Shown: in pieces, positions 21,378-31,415 of the stretch | How the letters are laid out: every line of letters starts with the position of its first letter | How positions within the stretch are numbered: position 1 is the first letter of the stretch | Source: Gonocerus acuteangulatus | Taxonomy: Eukaryota > Arthropoda > Insecta > Hemiptera > Coreidae | DNA: 64,000 nt | Direction: 5' to 3' | NCBI GenBank assembly: GCA_946811695.1 | Contig: OX328123.1 | Span: 14,105,162 to 14,169,161, forward strand | Program-made: the position numbers and the translations under genes | The notes under the pieces: generated by a model | Seen by the model: the letters and a program-made list of their open reading frames with translations, nothing else | Told to the model about the DNA's origin: nothing | The model's database searches: none

Positions 21378-22516
21378 ACTGTTCGCTCTCTAGGTAGAAG
21401 ACGAAAGGTCCGATTTTGATGAAATTTGGTACAAAAATCCGTCGTCCAATTTGAAAGGTCAAGTTCGTTAACTAGCAAAATCCGTCCACTGGAAGATGGC
21501 GTTTGGGGCGAAATTCGCGCAAAAAAAATCGTAACGCTTACGTTTTTGAGTTCATAAGCTTGTAAGCACTCGTTTTATAGGCTTCTTGGGCTAGGAAAAC
21601 GAATGAAACCATTTTCAATGCGATAGCTTTAATCGTTTTCGAGAAAATTGGAAAAATAGTTGTTGAATACCGTTTTTGGTTTGGGTACTTAGAATCATGG
21701 GATTCAGTTGAAACATTTTCTGCATGTTCTACTTTCATTAAAACTAATATGTTGAAATTTGTGTTACGTTTGGAGTTAAGGAAGGGTTAGAATAAAATAA
21801 TTTATTAACAGACATAAAAAGTTTTGGTAACTTTGTATACTTTCCTTAATATCTCGAAAAAGGTTGAGAATCTTGGTAAACGGAAGAATACCATTAGAAA
21901 GCTTACTAAATACTCTACAAAAAAGGTTCTGATGAAAGTTTTGATTAGACGATGTCAATCGGAGAAATAAGTGCTTAAAACTTTAAAGTAATTGATTTCG
22001 CTTATTCGAACTGTTCTTTTTGTCTGTTTTTATTCCTTGTTATTTTATAACTGCTTATAGTTGGATAATGTATTTGATAATAAATCACGTTAAGAAAAAT
22101 AAGAAAAACAATTTAATCTTAGAGATATGAATTTCCAAGATATAGCTTTTCAAATTCAAGCTAGCGGGGACCCATCCAGGTAAGATCGTAAATAAGACCT
22201 TTCTTGAAAGTAAAGATGGAACTGTCAACTTTGGTCCTCCTCTGCCTCCCGGCACTTTCATTGCTGACGAAGGCTACCAATGAGTAGCCAAAACGTCCTA
22301 AATATAGATTTTTTAACAAAAATCGTATTGAGGTTTCTTTAGCCGAATCCCAACCATTCCATCTTTACTTATCACCTCGACGGCTAACTATCTAGTCTTC
22401 ATGCTTTCTAGAAATGTGGACCCAAAATAATAACAGCTTCTATTTTAATAATTTTAAATGAATCTAGAGATAAGAACGGAACCGCGCTAAGATGATGCAG
22501 TTCCTGTGAGTCGGAC
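21132..22516 (-). mobile_element. HINE-1 copy B, complete, with empty site in the duplicated arm
   Basis: 3' hairpin at 21132-21168 (GGTTCCTCCCT, loop, AGGGAGGAACC), (TA)n near 21267-21375, subterminal repeat GGAACCGCGCTAA near 22474, 5' end GTCCGACTCACAGGAACTGC at 22516. The other arm of the inverted duplication reads straight through the site as 'gttatatttcg' next to a run of five A/T (25795-25810), so the insertion lies inside a T run, with at most one extra T. This is direct evidence for T/T insertion without a longer duplication. Confidence 0.75.
22215..22385 (+). ncRNA. PLE terminal fragment with degenerate hammerhead motif
   Basis: CTGACGA (22264-22270) and stem II GGCTAC/GTAGCC are good, but the GAAA box is AAAA (22290-22293), losing G12. 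ACGT (22293-22296) gives the palindromic stem III. The tail 'tagccgaatcccaacc...cggctaactatc' matches 31060-31125. The block is absent from HINE-1 copies A and C, so it is an insertion in copy B; TAAAGATGGAA and its inverse flank it. Confidence 0.55.
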
Positions 22517-22855
22517 TTTTTTGTTATATTTCGACGAAACTCGGTATTCGTACTAATGGTAATCTACAGGTAAAAATGTTTTGTAAAAATAAACTAAATC
22601 GGTTCATTAGAAGGGGGGGGGGGGTTACTCCGGATCCAAATTACTAATATACTCATACCGGTCGTAAATTCTGCTGTATTGTAACGAAACGCGGTATACG
22701 TCGCGGGTAACTCCTACGAAAGAAGAGTTGTAAAAATGAGCTAAATCGGTCAATCGGAAAGGGGGGTTTACTTTGTAATATATTTCAATAGAATTAGCCC
22801 GCCAGACGTAGGTTCGCAAGGCCACCGCAAGGAGCGATTTCTAGCACTAGAGGGG

Positions 22856-22858
<3 letters not shown>

Positions 22859-22903
<45 letters not shown>
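22859..22903. repeat. (TA)n microsatellite
   Basis: TA repeat inside HINE-2. Confidence 0.95.
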
Positions 22904-22907
<4 letters not shown>

Positions 22908-23264
22908 CCACAAAAACGTGATTACCACGAAAATGTACATGCCACAATTAACGAAAGTTATATTCACAAACCCGTATCATACTCGTATGAGTATCCTGTT
23001 CCTGCGTCAGATCAAAAGACGAAAATATGAAATTTTTTGTTTTTATTAAGTAGTGTCGTAGGTACCATGTGTAAACACAACTCTGGAAGCAAATTAATTA
23101 CAAAATTAATAATTGAACAGTTACTCATTACAAAATTAAAAGAGAACTATTCATATTTTTATTTTATTTATGTAGGATATTTTAAGCAAATTATTCAGGA
23201 ATGCTGTCTACACTACCCAAATTCTGAGGAAAGTGCGTAGTTATGCAGCTTCTGCGTGACGGAC

Positions 23265-23706
23265 TTTTTAATTGTGTTGTCACCTGTTAGCGTTAAACAA
23301 TAAATCAAATAAATAAATAAATAAAAGAAAGGGCTTCAGTCTAGTTTTCTCATAACTATTTCGGACTGAAGCCTCTTCGGAACTCAAATCATAATAATAT
23401 GAGGTATTTGTTATGCGACAATTTCCAGGTACATTTTTTTTTAATGTAGAGAACATTAAAAAAAACATGTTTATTTGTACTTTTTTGCTCTAACTTCGGA
23501 ATGTACGTATGTCAGAGATCTTTCCAAGGCGTCGAAAGAATTTTAATGACATTTCCAATAATGTTACACTATTCAGAAATGTCAAAATTCATTCACAGGT
23601 GAGCAAAATAGCAATAAGACAAAATATTGACATGTTTTATATATATTTTTTTTTATACTCAACCTGTCAAGAACATTTTCTCGTTGCAGGGCTGGTTGTT
23701 TAGAGA
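23265..23706. other. No recognised gene; short inverted repeat
   Basis: A 10-bp inverted repeat GGCTTCAGTC/GACTGAAGCC lies at about 23332-23373, with (AAAT)n before it. No coding evidence. Confidence 0.35.
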
Positions 23707-24034
23707 ATGAGTGTGAATGTGTCACATGGAGGCCGATGCTTACGGCATGTTTCTCTGGTTGGAGTACTGGAGGATACCCTCACCAAGAAGGGCTACGAAG
23801 TCAACGTGGAGACAAGCTTGAGAGCTGGAGGTCGCCGATGGAAATCCGACATTATTGCGGCAAGGATGGTAGAGCCACAATATTGGACGCTCAAATATTT
23901 AAAGCAACTCCTGACCTAGGTTCGGCTCATCGTGAGAAATGCAGGAAGTATGGTGATCTTGAAGTTCGCGTGGCTGTAGGCCGTATGTTTGGAGTGCCAG
24001 TCACTCATGTGGATGTTACATCATGTACAGGGTG
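23707..24034 (+). pseudogene. R2-group LINE C-terminus with restriction-like endonuclease, frameshifted
   Basis: One frame gives CLRHVSLVGVLEDTLTKKGYEVNVETSLRAGGRRWKSDIIAAR; the next gives ATILDAQ...DLGSAHREKCRKYGDLEVRVAV. The order R-H, then a 'K-x-D-I-I' (family K-P-D), then 'ILD', then 'A-H-x-x-K-x-x-K-Y' is the layout of the restriction-like endonuclease at the end of R2/NeSL-type LINE proteins. The proline of the PD motif is S here and a frameshift separates the two acidic positions, so it is inactive. This is a different LINE lineage from the RNase H LINEs nearby. Confidence 0.65.
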
Positions 24035-24363
24035 ACAAAAAAATAATGGTCATCCGTTTGCAAAATGATTCTCCAATGCGAGATCGGAAAAAATAACCCC
24101 CGCAAAATTGACCTTGAAATATTATTCAAGGTCAAATTTGTTTATTGCATATTTCGAATCTACGAGTCGTGAGGAACAAAAAAGTCAACGGCAACATAGG
24201 TCAGAAATGACTCCTTATGGTCAAAATGACCATTAACAGCGTATACGTGGGTCATTCCATTCCCATTGACAAAGGGTGGCCGATATTGATCGACATGTTC
24301 TACTAACATTGCCCTACCCCGGAATACATCGTTGCAATTTTTTAAGAATGCATCTTCTAGCAT
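24020..24363 (-). pseudogene. Possible mariner-like transposase C-terminus next to TACAGGGTG end
   Basis: TACAGGGTGACAAAAAAATA at 24025 resembles a recurring terminal motif (also at 50857 and 59250 inverted). The minus-strand frame at 24160-24363 ends VNGHFDHKESFLTYVAVDFF; the VNGHF-H part recalls the last residues of mariner-like transposases. The match is short and I am not confident. Confidence 0.25.
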
Positions 24364-25403
24364 ACAAAATTATAAGTATATTGAAAAACGAGCCTCTCAG
24401 CACATTTAATTGGAGGGCTATAACTCATATTTTACAATTGACAGTAATGCCTCCATGAGGTTATTCTCGAAGATTGTCAAGATATCTTTGCCATGAGCTT
24501 TCAACCGTCGAAATTACTCATTAAGGATTTCACTGGTCATGTATGAATTTCATGAACCAGCCAGTCCTAGAGTCCCTCCCAGAATACTCACACTTCATAA
24601 TATTCCTTGTTTGCTCATTTCTACTTTCCCCGTTGACGAAATGGTTCCATTAGTATCCCTATTCTTAAGAACTTGTAGTTCTAGTAGTTTCTGGTGACCT
24701 CAATGAGAAACGTTGCTTTATCTTCTCAAGTCTTCCAAGGTGGGCGGACACGGCTGTTACCGACTCGGAAACTTTTTGATACATTGGGTTCTGTCGGGCA
24801 AGTTTGGAACACTGCCAGATGTTGCAGAACAATCCACGGACAATTTAGAAGGAATTGTTCTTATTTTAATCCCTTTATATCTATCTTCGGGTGATTTCTT
24901 GAGAACAGCAACTAAATTCTCTAATTGTTATTGTCTAGTAGATTACACTGTCTATTGTAGTGGTTAATTTGAATTCAAAACATTCAAGGTTAGATAGCAC
25001 ATAAATAGAATATTCAGAAACAAATATCATAGGTATTAAAAGGCAACACATAAGAATATAACATAATCAGACCAACACACGAATATCTCATGACAGGACA
25101 TAATTAACGAACGTATGGTATACACAATAGATACTTTACAGCAAAACAGCTACTTACGGGATGCAGATTCCGATACTAACTAGCTATAACACAGGACATT
25201 AACAAATTGTTAATCACAGAACTGTCATACAAACAGAAACTATACAATCTCATTTGAAGACATTTCTGAATAACCAGTAGCTTTCAGGAATTTTACAGAC
25301 ATTTTTAGACTTCTTTTTTTGGTTAGGGCTCAAGTTTAACCAATTTCATCACAACCAGACAATGTTTGTTGATTCTAGGGGGCGAAATAGAAAACTATGT
25401 TTG

Positions 25404-25407
<4 letters not shown>
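24364..25407. other. No recognised feature
   Basis: AT-rich, unsupported short frames only. This is part of the unique spacer between the arms of the inverted duplication. Confidence 0.4.
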
Positions 25408-25458
<51 letters not shown>

Positions 25459-25460
25459 TG

Positions 25461-25514
<54 letters not shown>

Positions 25515-25519
25515 TATAT
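25408..25519. repeat. (TA)n microsatellite at outer end of arm 2
   Basis: Two TA tracts separated by CTGCAAA; arm 2 of the inverted duplication begins exactly where it stops. Confidence 0.95.
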
Positions 25520-25860
25520 GGGCTAATTCTATTGAAATATATTACAAAGTAAACCCCCCTTTCCGATTGACCGATTTAGCTCATTTTTACAACTCTTCTT
25601 TCCCATGAGTTACCCACGACCTATACCGCGTTTCGTTACAATACAGCAGAAATTACGACCGGTATGAGTATATTAGTAATTTGGGTCCGGAGTAACCCCC
25701 CCCCCCCCCACCTTCTAATGAACCGATTTAGTTTATTTTTACAAAACATTTTTGCCTGTAGATTACCATTAGTGCGAATACCGAGTTTCGTCGAAATATA
25801 ACAAAAATCACGGCTGGTAGTGGCGAATTGGTATTGTGGGTCCGAAGTATTGGTAGTGGG

Positions 25861-26937
25861 TCATATTCGGTCAAATACGTTTCTGTATTTCCAGTAATTG
25901 TAAATCTTGTCTATATATGGGCTCCTATGGGAGAGTAGGTCATAGTTCTGTCTCAATAAGCATTCTGTCAATATGTGTTTGATAGTTAAAGGAGTGTTAC
26001 ATACTTCACATGTCGGACTGTCCTGTCTCATCATGAGGTGTGTGTCAGCCGGGAATGGCCTATTCTTAACCGGCATAAGACAACTTCTTCTCTTCTAGTT
26101 TGCTTTATGCTTGATGACCATTCTTCGACTGTTTGTTTAATTTCTCTTAGTTTGTTGTCCGTAGTCGTGTGCCAAGATCTTTGCCATTATTCCCTGATAG
26201 CTTTTTTGGCTTCTGCTTGCATGTCTTAGTGTAGTATTGTATATCGTCGATACAAATGCAAAGTAACGAATATGAAAAAATGCATCTTTCATTGTCAATC
26301 TTTACTAATTTCTGCTGGACTTATGTACGGCAAATTCTTGAATCTTAGATCACTCTATGAAAGGGAAAGTATTCAACTATCAAAAGGTCAAATCTGCCGA
26401 ATATTTGACTGCCCAAAAAAAAAGTTATGAATAAATGCTTTTCCACTCTGAAAAGTGTTGATTTGCACATTCGTTAGTTTGCATTTGTATCGACGATAGG
26501 TCCTGGTTATAATGTATTGTTGCATTTTTAGCAATTTTGTCATCTTTTGTATTTTGTTCTATGTCCTCATGTCCTGGGAGCCAATATATTGTTATCCGTT
26601 TATTTGTCCGGTAAATCTGTTCTAGTATTTGTATGTTAAGTGGGTTCAAGTTGTACGGGTTCTGTAGTCCTAGTATTGCGCTAAGTGAGTCAGTACAAAT
26701 TGTTATCTTAGTCTGTTTTACGTCCTGTATTGTCTAAGGCAAGCGAAATGGCATGATTTTAGTCAGTATTACGTCCTGTATATTGTCTAAGGCAAGCGAA
26801 ATGGCATGATGTTTCGCTGAATAGCTCCTTGTGATTCTTGGCAATTTAATGCTAACAATATTTGTATTAATCACAGCTGCTGACCAAATGCCTTGTGAAG
26901 TATTAGACCCGTCCGTGAAAATGAATAATGTACAGAA
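25861..26937 (-). pseudogene. LINE-D inverted copy, interrupted by MITE
   Basis: Minus-strand translation gives CEVC...TIKHILTEC and YRNVFDRI (26076-25861) and NPLNIQILEQIYRTNKRITIYWLPGHEDIEQN (26649 leftward), matching 20236-21073. The MITE at 26244-26497 splits it; frameshifts are present as in the other arm. Confidence 0.8.
26244..26497. mobile_element. TA-type MITE (TCGTCG ends), 254 bp
   Basis: Ends TCGTCGATACAAATGCAAAG and its inverse, flanked by TA (26242-26243, 26498-26499). Arm 1 has the empty site 'gtattgtatatgtcctgg' (about 20721-20738 inverted), which fixes the TSD as TA. It inserted after the arm duplication. TA duplication points to Tc1/mariner mobilisation. Confidence 0.85.
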
Positions 26938-27449
26938 GAACTTGGATAATTCGAACCCCTAGGGACCGACAAAAAAGTTCGAATTATCCAAAATTTGAAT
27001 TAAAAAAGTCTTTGAAAATAAAGAGGTAAAAAATCGACCTTCATATTTTTTAATTTAAAAAGAAATACAGACATTTTATTATAACAATAACAAACGTTTC
27101 TTAAATTGATGCTTACGTTCATAAGTAATAAATCATTTATCAAAAACGTAAAAATAAAAGGCTATTGTTTTGAAAAAAAGGCATTTTCATGGGCAAGAAT
27201 TTTTTCTTTATTTTTTCAGGTAAGTTGATAAAGTCCTTGGCAATTTAACATTTCTTCTTTATTCCTTTTTCAAATTCTTTAATTGCAGCTATTTTCTCTG
27301 AGAACGTTAAAGTTTTTTTGTTTTTTTTTTGGTGTTTTTAGACATATGTCAACCACATGGGTCATGGATGTCTCATTTAGAAGACTCATTTGATCTTATA
27401 TATTTCAATTGGCATATTATTTCAATATGACTATTTATATATATTGATA
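26938..27449 (-). repeat. pogo element fragment (arm 2)
   Basis: Starts at the pogo end 'cagaagaacttggataattcgaac' and runs to the transposase start region (TTAACGTTCTCAGAGA inverted) and the A-tail junction of the nested insertion. Corresponds to 19723-20235. Confidence 0.75.
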
Positions 27450-27541
27450 TCGTCGCTACAAATGCAAAGTATCGAATGTGAAAATCACCACTTTCCAGAG
27501 TGGAAAAGCATTAACTCATAACTTTTTTTTTTGGACAGTCA
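27450..27541. repeat. TA-type MITE fragment cut by (TA)n
   Basis: Left end TCGTCGCTACAAATGCAAAG to 'ggacagtcaaata', then (TA)n. Confidence 0.75.
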
Positions 27542-27542
27542 A

Positions 27543-27614
<72 letters not shown>

Positions 27615-27617
27615 TTA

Positions 27618-27664
<47 letters not shown>
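27542..27664. repeat. (TA)n microsatellite at inner breakpoint of arm 2
   Basis: About 120 bp of TA with occasional CA/TG steps; arm homology stops at its left edge. Confidence 0.95.
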
Positions 27665-27668
<4 letters not shown>

Positions 27669-27910
27669 CGTGGGCGTATATAAGGGGGGGCTCAGGGTGC
27701 TGCAGCCTCCCCCACCCCGAAATCGGTAAAAATGATTTATAAAAGCCTTAAAAATAAATCAAATAAGATCACTTAGTTAAGAAAAAACATTTTTGGGGTG
27801 TAATAGCGTTTTAATTTGCGTACTGTTCCAAGTTCTAGATTTTTAGTATTCCATTACCCTCAAATGCTTTCAGCCCCACTCCCAAATTCTCCCAGCCCCA
27901 CTCAAAATTA
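27665..27910 (+). repeat. Repeat R4 ('gggcgtatataaggggg') copy
   Basis: Shares 'gggcgtatataaggggg', 'taaaaccttaaaaataaat.aa.aagat.acttag', 'gtgtaatagcgtttta' and 'cagcccc' blocks with 35765-36420 (split), 52850-53092 (minus) and partly 50190-50220. No TIRs identified; class unknown. Confidence 0.65.
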
Positions 27911-28144
27911 ATTTCTATATATTCCCATGACACATACGCACACATAAGCGTCATGGGGTGGAATAGAAACCCAAAAGAAGGTTAATATTGAATATGCTTG
28001 AATAAAATTAAACTATTACTAGGAACAACATTTTTGTTAACTATAGGGCGCAAAACAGAAAATATATGTTTGCGTAGATTACCAAAATATCGAAGGCTTA
28101 AATTTATTTATACATACCACACTAGTATTTATTAAGTGCCACAA

Positions 28145-28195
<51 letters not shown>

Positions 28196-28906
28196 AAATG
28201 ATAATGTCTTACTCTTGCCTATGTAGGGGGAATAGCATTAAGACAGGAAGAGTGACACAAGTGCCCTCTGGTTTAACTCTGAAGCTAGGTAAATACAGTT
28301 TTGATGGTTGATAAAGAGATATTTGCCATGTATTTCATAGTCATAATTATAACACCGATTTTAAATAAGAAATAAGGATAAGAAAGGTTTCCTCAGTATG
28401 GGAAGGAGTAGGAAAAACACTAAAATAGGTTAAAATTGAATACGCTTGAAGGAATATAAATCAACTTGAATAAAATGAAGCAGGCACCAGGAAATTAGAA
28501 TTCTTTTACGGATGTTTGGAAATTAAAATTCAGCAGAGATGAAGAATTATCCTTCCTCGCCTGGACGGAGAGCCATCTGTGAGCTACCCGCCTCCAGTGA
28601 GGTTTAGCTTGGAAGGGAAACGCGTTTCATTTTGTATTTGTAGTTGTAGTAGTAATTATATTGTAATTATTCTACGTATAGCACTATTTGAGATATATTT
28701 TATGTTAATATATTTCAGTATGGAGTACAAAGATCAAGTGACAAACTATTGAAAACGATGAGCCTAACTATTGGTAATGGTGCCTATCATAAGTTGAATG
28801 CGCCTACCTGAACTTCTTTTTAAGTACATACTTATGCATATGAATTGAAATACTCATTTCTAAATGGTCATATTTGTCCTCATTTGAAGAAACTGGCTCT
28901 GTATAC

Positions 28907-28913
<7 letters not shown>
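27911..28913. other. No gene; poly(A) tract and repeat shared with 15.8 kb
   Basis: A 48-bp A-run lies at 28143-28192. At 28254-28330 the text matches 15820-15895. The rest is unassigned. Confidence 0.4.

Positions 28914-28961
<48 letters not shown>
28914..28961. repeat. (TA)n microsatellite
   Basis: TA repeat of about 24 units, 45 bp upstream of the first PLE palindrome. Confidence 0.95.
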
Positions 28962-28965
<4 letters not shown>

Positions 28966-29005
28966 GTTTTGTTTTAAGTTACTTCGCTGGGGTTGAAATG
29001 ATTGA

Positions 29006-29245
29006 TTGGTAAGACGGCTTCTCTCTCCAGCGGTGTCCTTTCTCTCCTTTCTGCAATATTTCGTCGGGTTCATCTCCGACTTCTTCAGGCTGCTATGTGT
29101 CTTCCTCGGTGGTTATCAAGGGAATGGATCCTTGATAACCACCGAGGACGACACATAGCAGCCTGAAGAAGTCGGAGATGAACCCGACGAAATATTGCAG
29201 AAAGGAGAGAATGAACACCACTGGAGAGAGAAGCCGTCTCACCAA
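29006..29245. mobile_element. Palindrome of two hammerhead-bearing PLE ends
   Basis: Arms 29006-29121 and 29130-29245 are inverted copies with an 8-bp centre (GAATGGAT). Each contains a hammerhead-like core: right arm CTGAAGA 29163-29169, stem II GTCGG/CCGAC, GAAA 29189-29192, palindromic ATAT then T; left arm the inverse (29059-29088). The outer text CTGGAGAGAGAAGCCG resembles the end of the 40-43 kb PLE (CTGGAGAAAGAAGCCG), tying it to the same lineage. Confidence 0.75.
29163..29202 (+). ncRNA. Hammerhead ribozyme motif (type I), right arm of palindrome
   Basis: CUGAAGA (N7 = A is allowed), stem II GUCGG/CCGAC, GAAA, self-complementary AUAU, cleavage base U, then GC pairing with the GC before the core. 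All invariant core bases are present. A mirror copy lies at about 29049-29088 on the minus strand. Confidence 0.6.
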
Positions 29246-29320
29246 TATATATACATATACACCAATATATATACATATACATACATATTGATTTTTATAT
29301 TACATCTGGTAATCTATATA

Positions 29321-29573
29321 TCGTCGATACAAATGCAAAGTATCGAATGTGAAAAAATACATATTTTATTTCCAATCTTCACTAATTTCTGCCGGACTTT
29401 TGTGCGGCCAAATCTTTAACGTTAGTTCACTCTATGAAAGGGAAAGAATTCCACTCTCAAAAGGTCAAATCTGCCGAATATTTGACTGTCCAAAAAAAAA
29501 GTTATGAATAAACGCTTTTCCACTCTGAAAAGTGGTGATTTTCACATTCGATACTTTGCATATGTAACGACGG
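29321..29573. mobile_element. TA-type MITE (TCGTCG ends), 253 bp
   Basis: Same family as 26244-26497 with TA on both sides (29319-29320, 29574-29575). The right terminus has CGACGG, one base off. Confidence 0.8.
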
Positions 29574-29575
29574 TA

Positions 29576-30177
29576 TGTAAAAATCATGTGTCTGTCTGTT
29601 TGTATGTTTTTCTGTTTGCTCCTTATACAAATCTACATCGTTTGACTGATTTTGACCAAACTTGGCACACAGGTAGGTCTTGAAACGGGAAATCACCTAG
29701 GCTATGTCAAATTTCAAAATTTCGACAAAAGGTCAAAAGTTTTGTTCAAGAAAAATTGGCTACACTGAACCATTCAGATTGTGACGGCCATTTTCAATCG
29801 ACAGCCATTTTGAATAATGTCTCAAATTTATTTGTTGATGTTCCTAATAATTATAATAACTTGATCTCATTGATGACTTTACATCATTATATAATCATGT
29901 ACATAATGCAGTTTATTTCAATTTTATTTCAACAGTCACTGTCTAACTAAGGAGCGCTGGGCTTTCCTTGATAAAAGCTATCTTACTCGCAAGCCTCTGC
30001 TGGCCTCTGTTGGCTGTTATATGAAGTGCTGAGGAATTGGCCTCTGCCAGTTGCATTATGAACTACTAGACAGATATAAACAAATTCACACCGTTTGACC
30101 GATTTTGATCAAGTAGATCTTGAGAGTCATAGGCAGAAAGTAGGTGTAGCATGGCACACTGGGTAACAGCTAGTAAT
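29576..30177 (+). mobile_element. Helitron-like non-autonomous element
   Basis: Opens with 'tgtctgtctgtttgtatgttttt' and 'gtttgactgattttgaccaaacttggcacacaggtaggtcttga', repeated in reduced form near 30090-30125. It ends '...ggcacactgggtaacagctagt', a CTAG/T end as in Helitrons. Upstream limit uncertain because the MITE abuts. Confidence 0.5.
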
Positions 30178-30654
30178 AAGCTATAATAATATGATACAAT
30201 ATGAGTGTCCTGTGCTTAAGGCCTTCCAACTTCATTCTCGATTAACGCCAGAAGGATGCTCTGGTGAAGTTGAAAGGTGCCTACACTATCTCCCTTCTGT
30301 GCCGACCAGTGGCTGGAGTCGAACGGAGATCGGTGCCCTTTCGTTCGCAGCTGGCGTCACAAATATAGTTCAAGTAAATATGAAAATGGGAATTTGAAGG
30401 TGAAAATCAGCTACACAGCATTGGAAAATTATAAACCAAAGCAACGACATAGGTTACATTTTTTTATTATTATTTTAGATTATTGAATAAATTTATTAAA
30501 AAATAATAAAATGACTAATGTTTTTATACTTGTAGTCGTGTTGATTATTTTAAGCACACTTTCAGAGATATGTCGTAAAATAAGCATCTATCTGCGGAAT
30601 ATGTTGCATGAGCGTTTTTGTAATTAGTACCATACATTTTTATTAGCGTGGAAC
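30178..30654. other. No recognised feature
   Basis: Short frames without support. Confidence 0.35.
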
Positions 30655-30737
30655 ATAAAAATAATGCGAAGACAGGTATAGTTGGGATTCGGCTAGGAGA
30701 AAAACGTCAGACTTTCAAAAATAAATCTGTATTTTGG

Positions 30738-30775
30738 ACGTTTCGACTGCAACAATGGCAGCCTTCTTCAGCTAA
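30738..30775 (-). ncRNA. Hammerhead ribozyme motif (type I), left arm
   Basis: Minus strand: CTGAAGA (30771-30765), stem II, GAAA (30744-30741), ACGT, C as cleavage base. The base before CTGAAGA is G and pairs with the first base of the other stem I strand (C). Confidence 0.6.
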
Positions 30776-30988
30776 AAAATATATACAACTTATAAGTAAA
30801 GAAAATGTACAACTAGTAAGTAAAAGACAGGCAGAAATGAGCGGAGTATATATATATCAATACAATAAATTTTAACCAATATTATTTTTAAAAACAATGA
30901 AAATACGGTAGTTGGTTCCGCTAATTTCTGCCTGTCTTTTACTTACTAGTTGTACATTTTCTTTACTTATAAGTTGTATATATTTTTT

Positions 30989-31028
30989 ACCTGAAGAAGG
31001 CTGCCATTGTTGCAGTCGAAACGTCCAA
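30989..31028 (+). ncRNA. Hammerhead ribozyme motif (type I), right arm
   Basis: CTGAAGA 30991-30997, GAAA 31018-31021, ACGT 31021-31024, C cleavage base. The core matches the left arm, but the first stem I pair is C-C instead of G-C. Confidence 0.55.
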
Positions 31029-31415
31029 AATACAGATTTCTTTTTGAAAGTCTGACGTTTTTCTCCTAGCCGAATCCCAACTATACCTGTCTTCGTATCT
31101 CTACAGCGGCTAACTATCGCCATCTACAATAAAAATAATGGTCGAAAAGTTAGTTTTTCTATAAAACCTTAATAATCTTTTTAATTTCCATTTTTTCCTT
31201 TGTGTGATAAGGAAAGTAATTATAAATAATGCTCACTCAAATAAAATCATCACACGAAAGTGCAACCAATAAATTCTATAGTTACTTAATCTTTACTTAC
31301 ACAGCCGTTTTCTTCATTCCATTAATCTAGAATGGTAGTAAGGACATTAATTTCCAAGTAAGTTTTATCCATAAAGTCCGACATAAAAATATTCATGTCC
31401 ACTTTAGCCGGTTTT

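Larger units (their letters stand above)
19624..22800 (+). repeat. Arm 1 of a large inverted duplication
   Basis: Matches the reverse complement of 25520-27541. It contains MITE fragment, pogo right part, LINE-D and HINE-2 sequence in the same order. Minus the HINE-1 insertion at 21132-22516 this arm is about 1.78 kb; arm 2 minus its own MITE is about 1.77 kb. Confidence 0.85.
21074..23264 (-). mobile_element. HINE-2 copy (minus), 3'-truncated, split by HINE-1
   Basis: 5' end at 23264 (GTCCGTCACGCAGAAGCTGC type), subterminal repeat near 23225-23240, tandem units with 'ctaaatcggt' and 'cgaaactcggtattcg', (TA)n at 22859-22903. The 3' part is cut off where it meets LINE-D at 21074. HINE-1 copy B lies inside it at 21132-22516. 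Confidence 0.7.
25520..27541 (-). repeat. Arm 2 of the large inverted duplication
   Basis: Reverse complement of 19624-22800 apart from private insertions. Both its ends abut (TA)n tracts (25408-25519 and 27542-27664). It carries HINE-2 sequence (25520-25860), LINE-D (25861-26937), pogo right part (26938 on) and a MITE fragment. Confidence 0.85.
30667..31128. mobile_element. Inverted PLE-end pair with two hammerheads and 12-bp TSD
   Basis: ATAAAAATAATG occurs immediately before (30655-30666) and after (31129-31140). Arms 30667-30845 and 30917-31095 are inverted copies around a 70-bp AT-rich centre; a 33-bp tail (GCGGCTAACTATC) follows the right arm only. Each arm carries CTGAAGA, stem II GGCTGC/GCAGTC, GAAA and palindromic ACGT. 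A single TSD pair shows the inverted structure was integrated as one unit. Confidence 0.8.
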
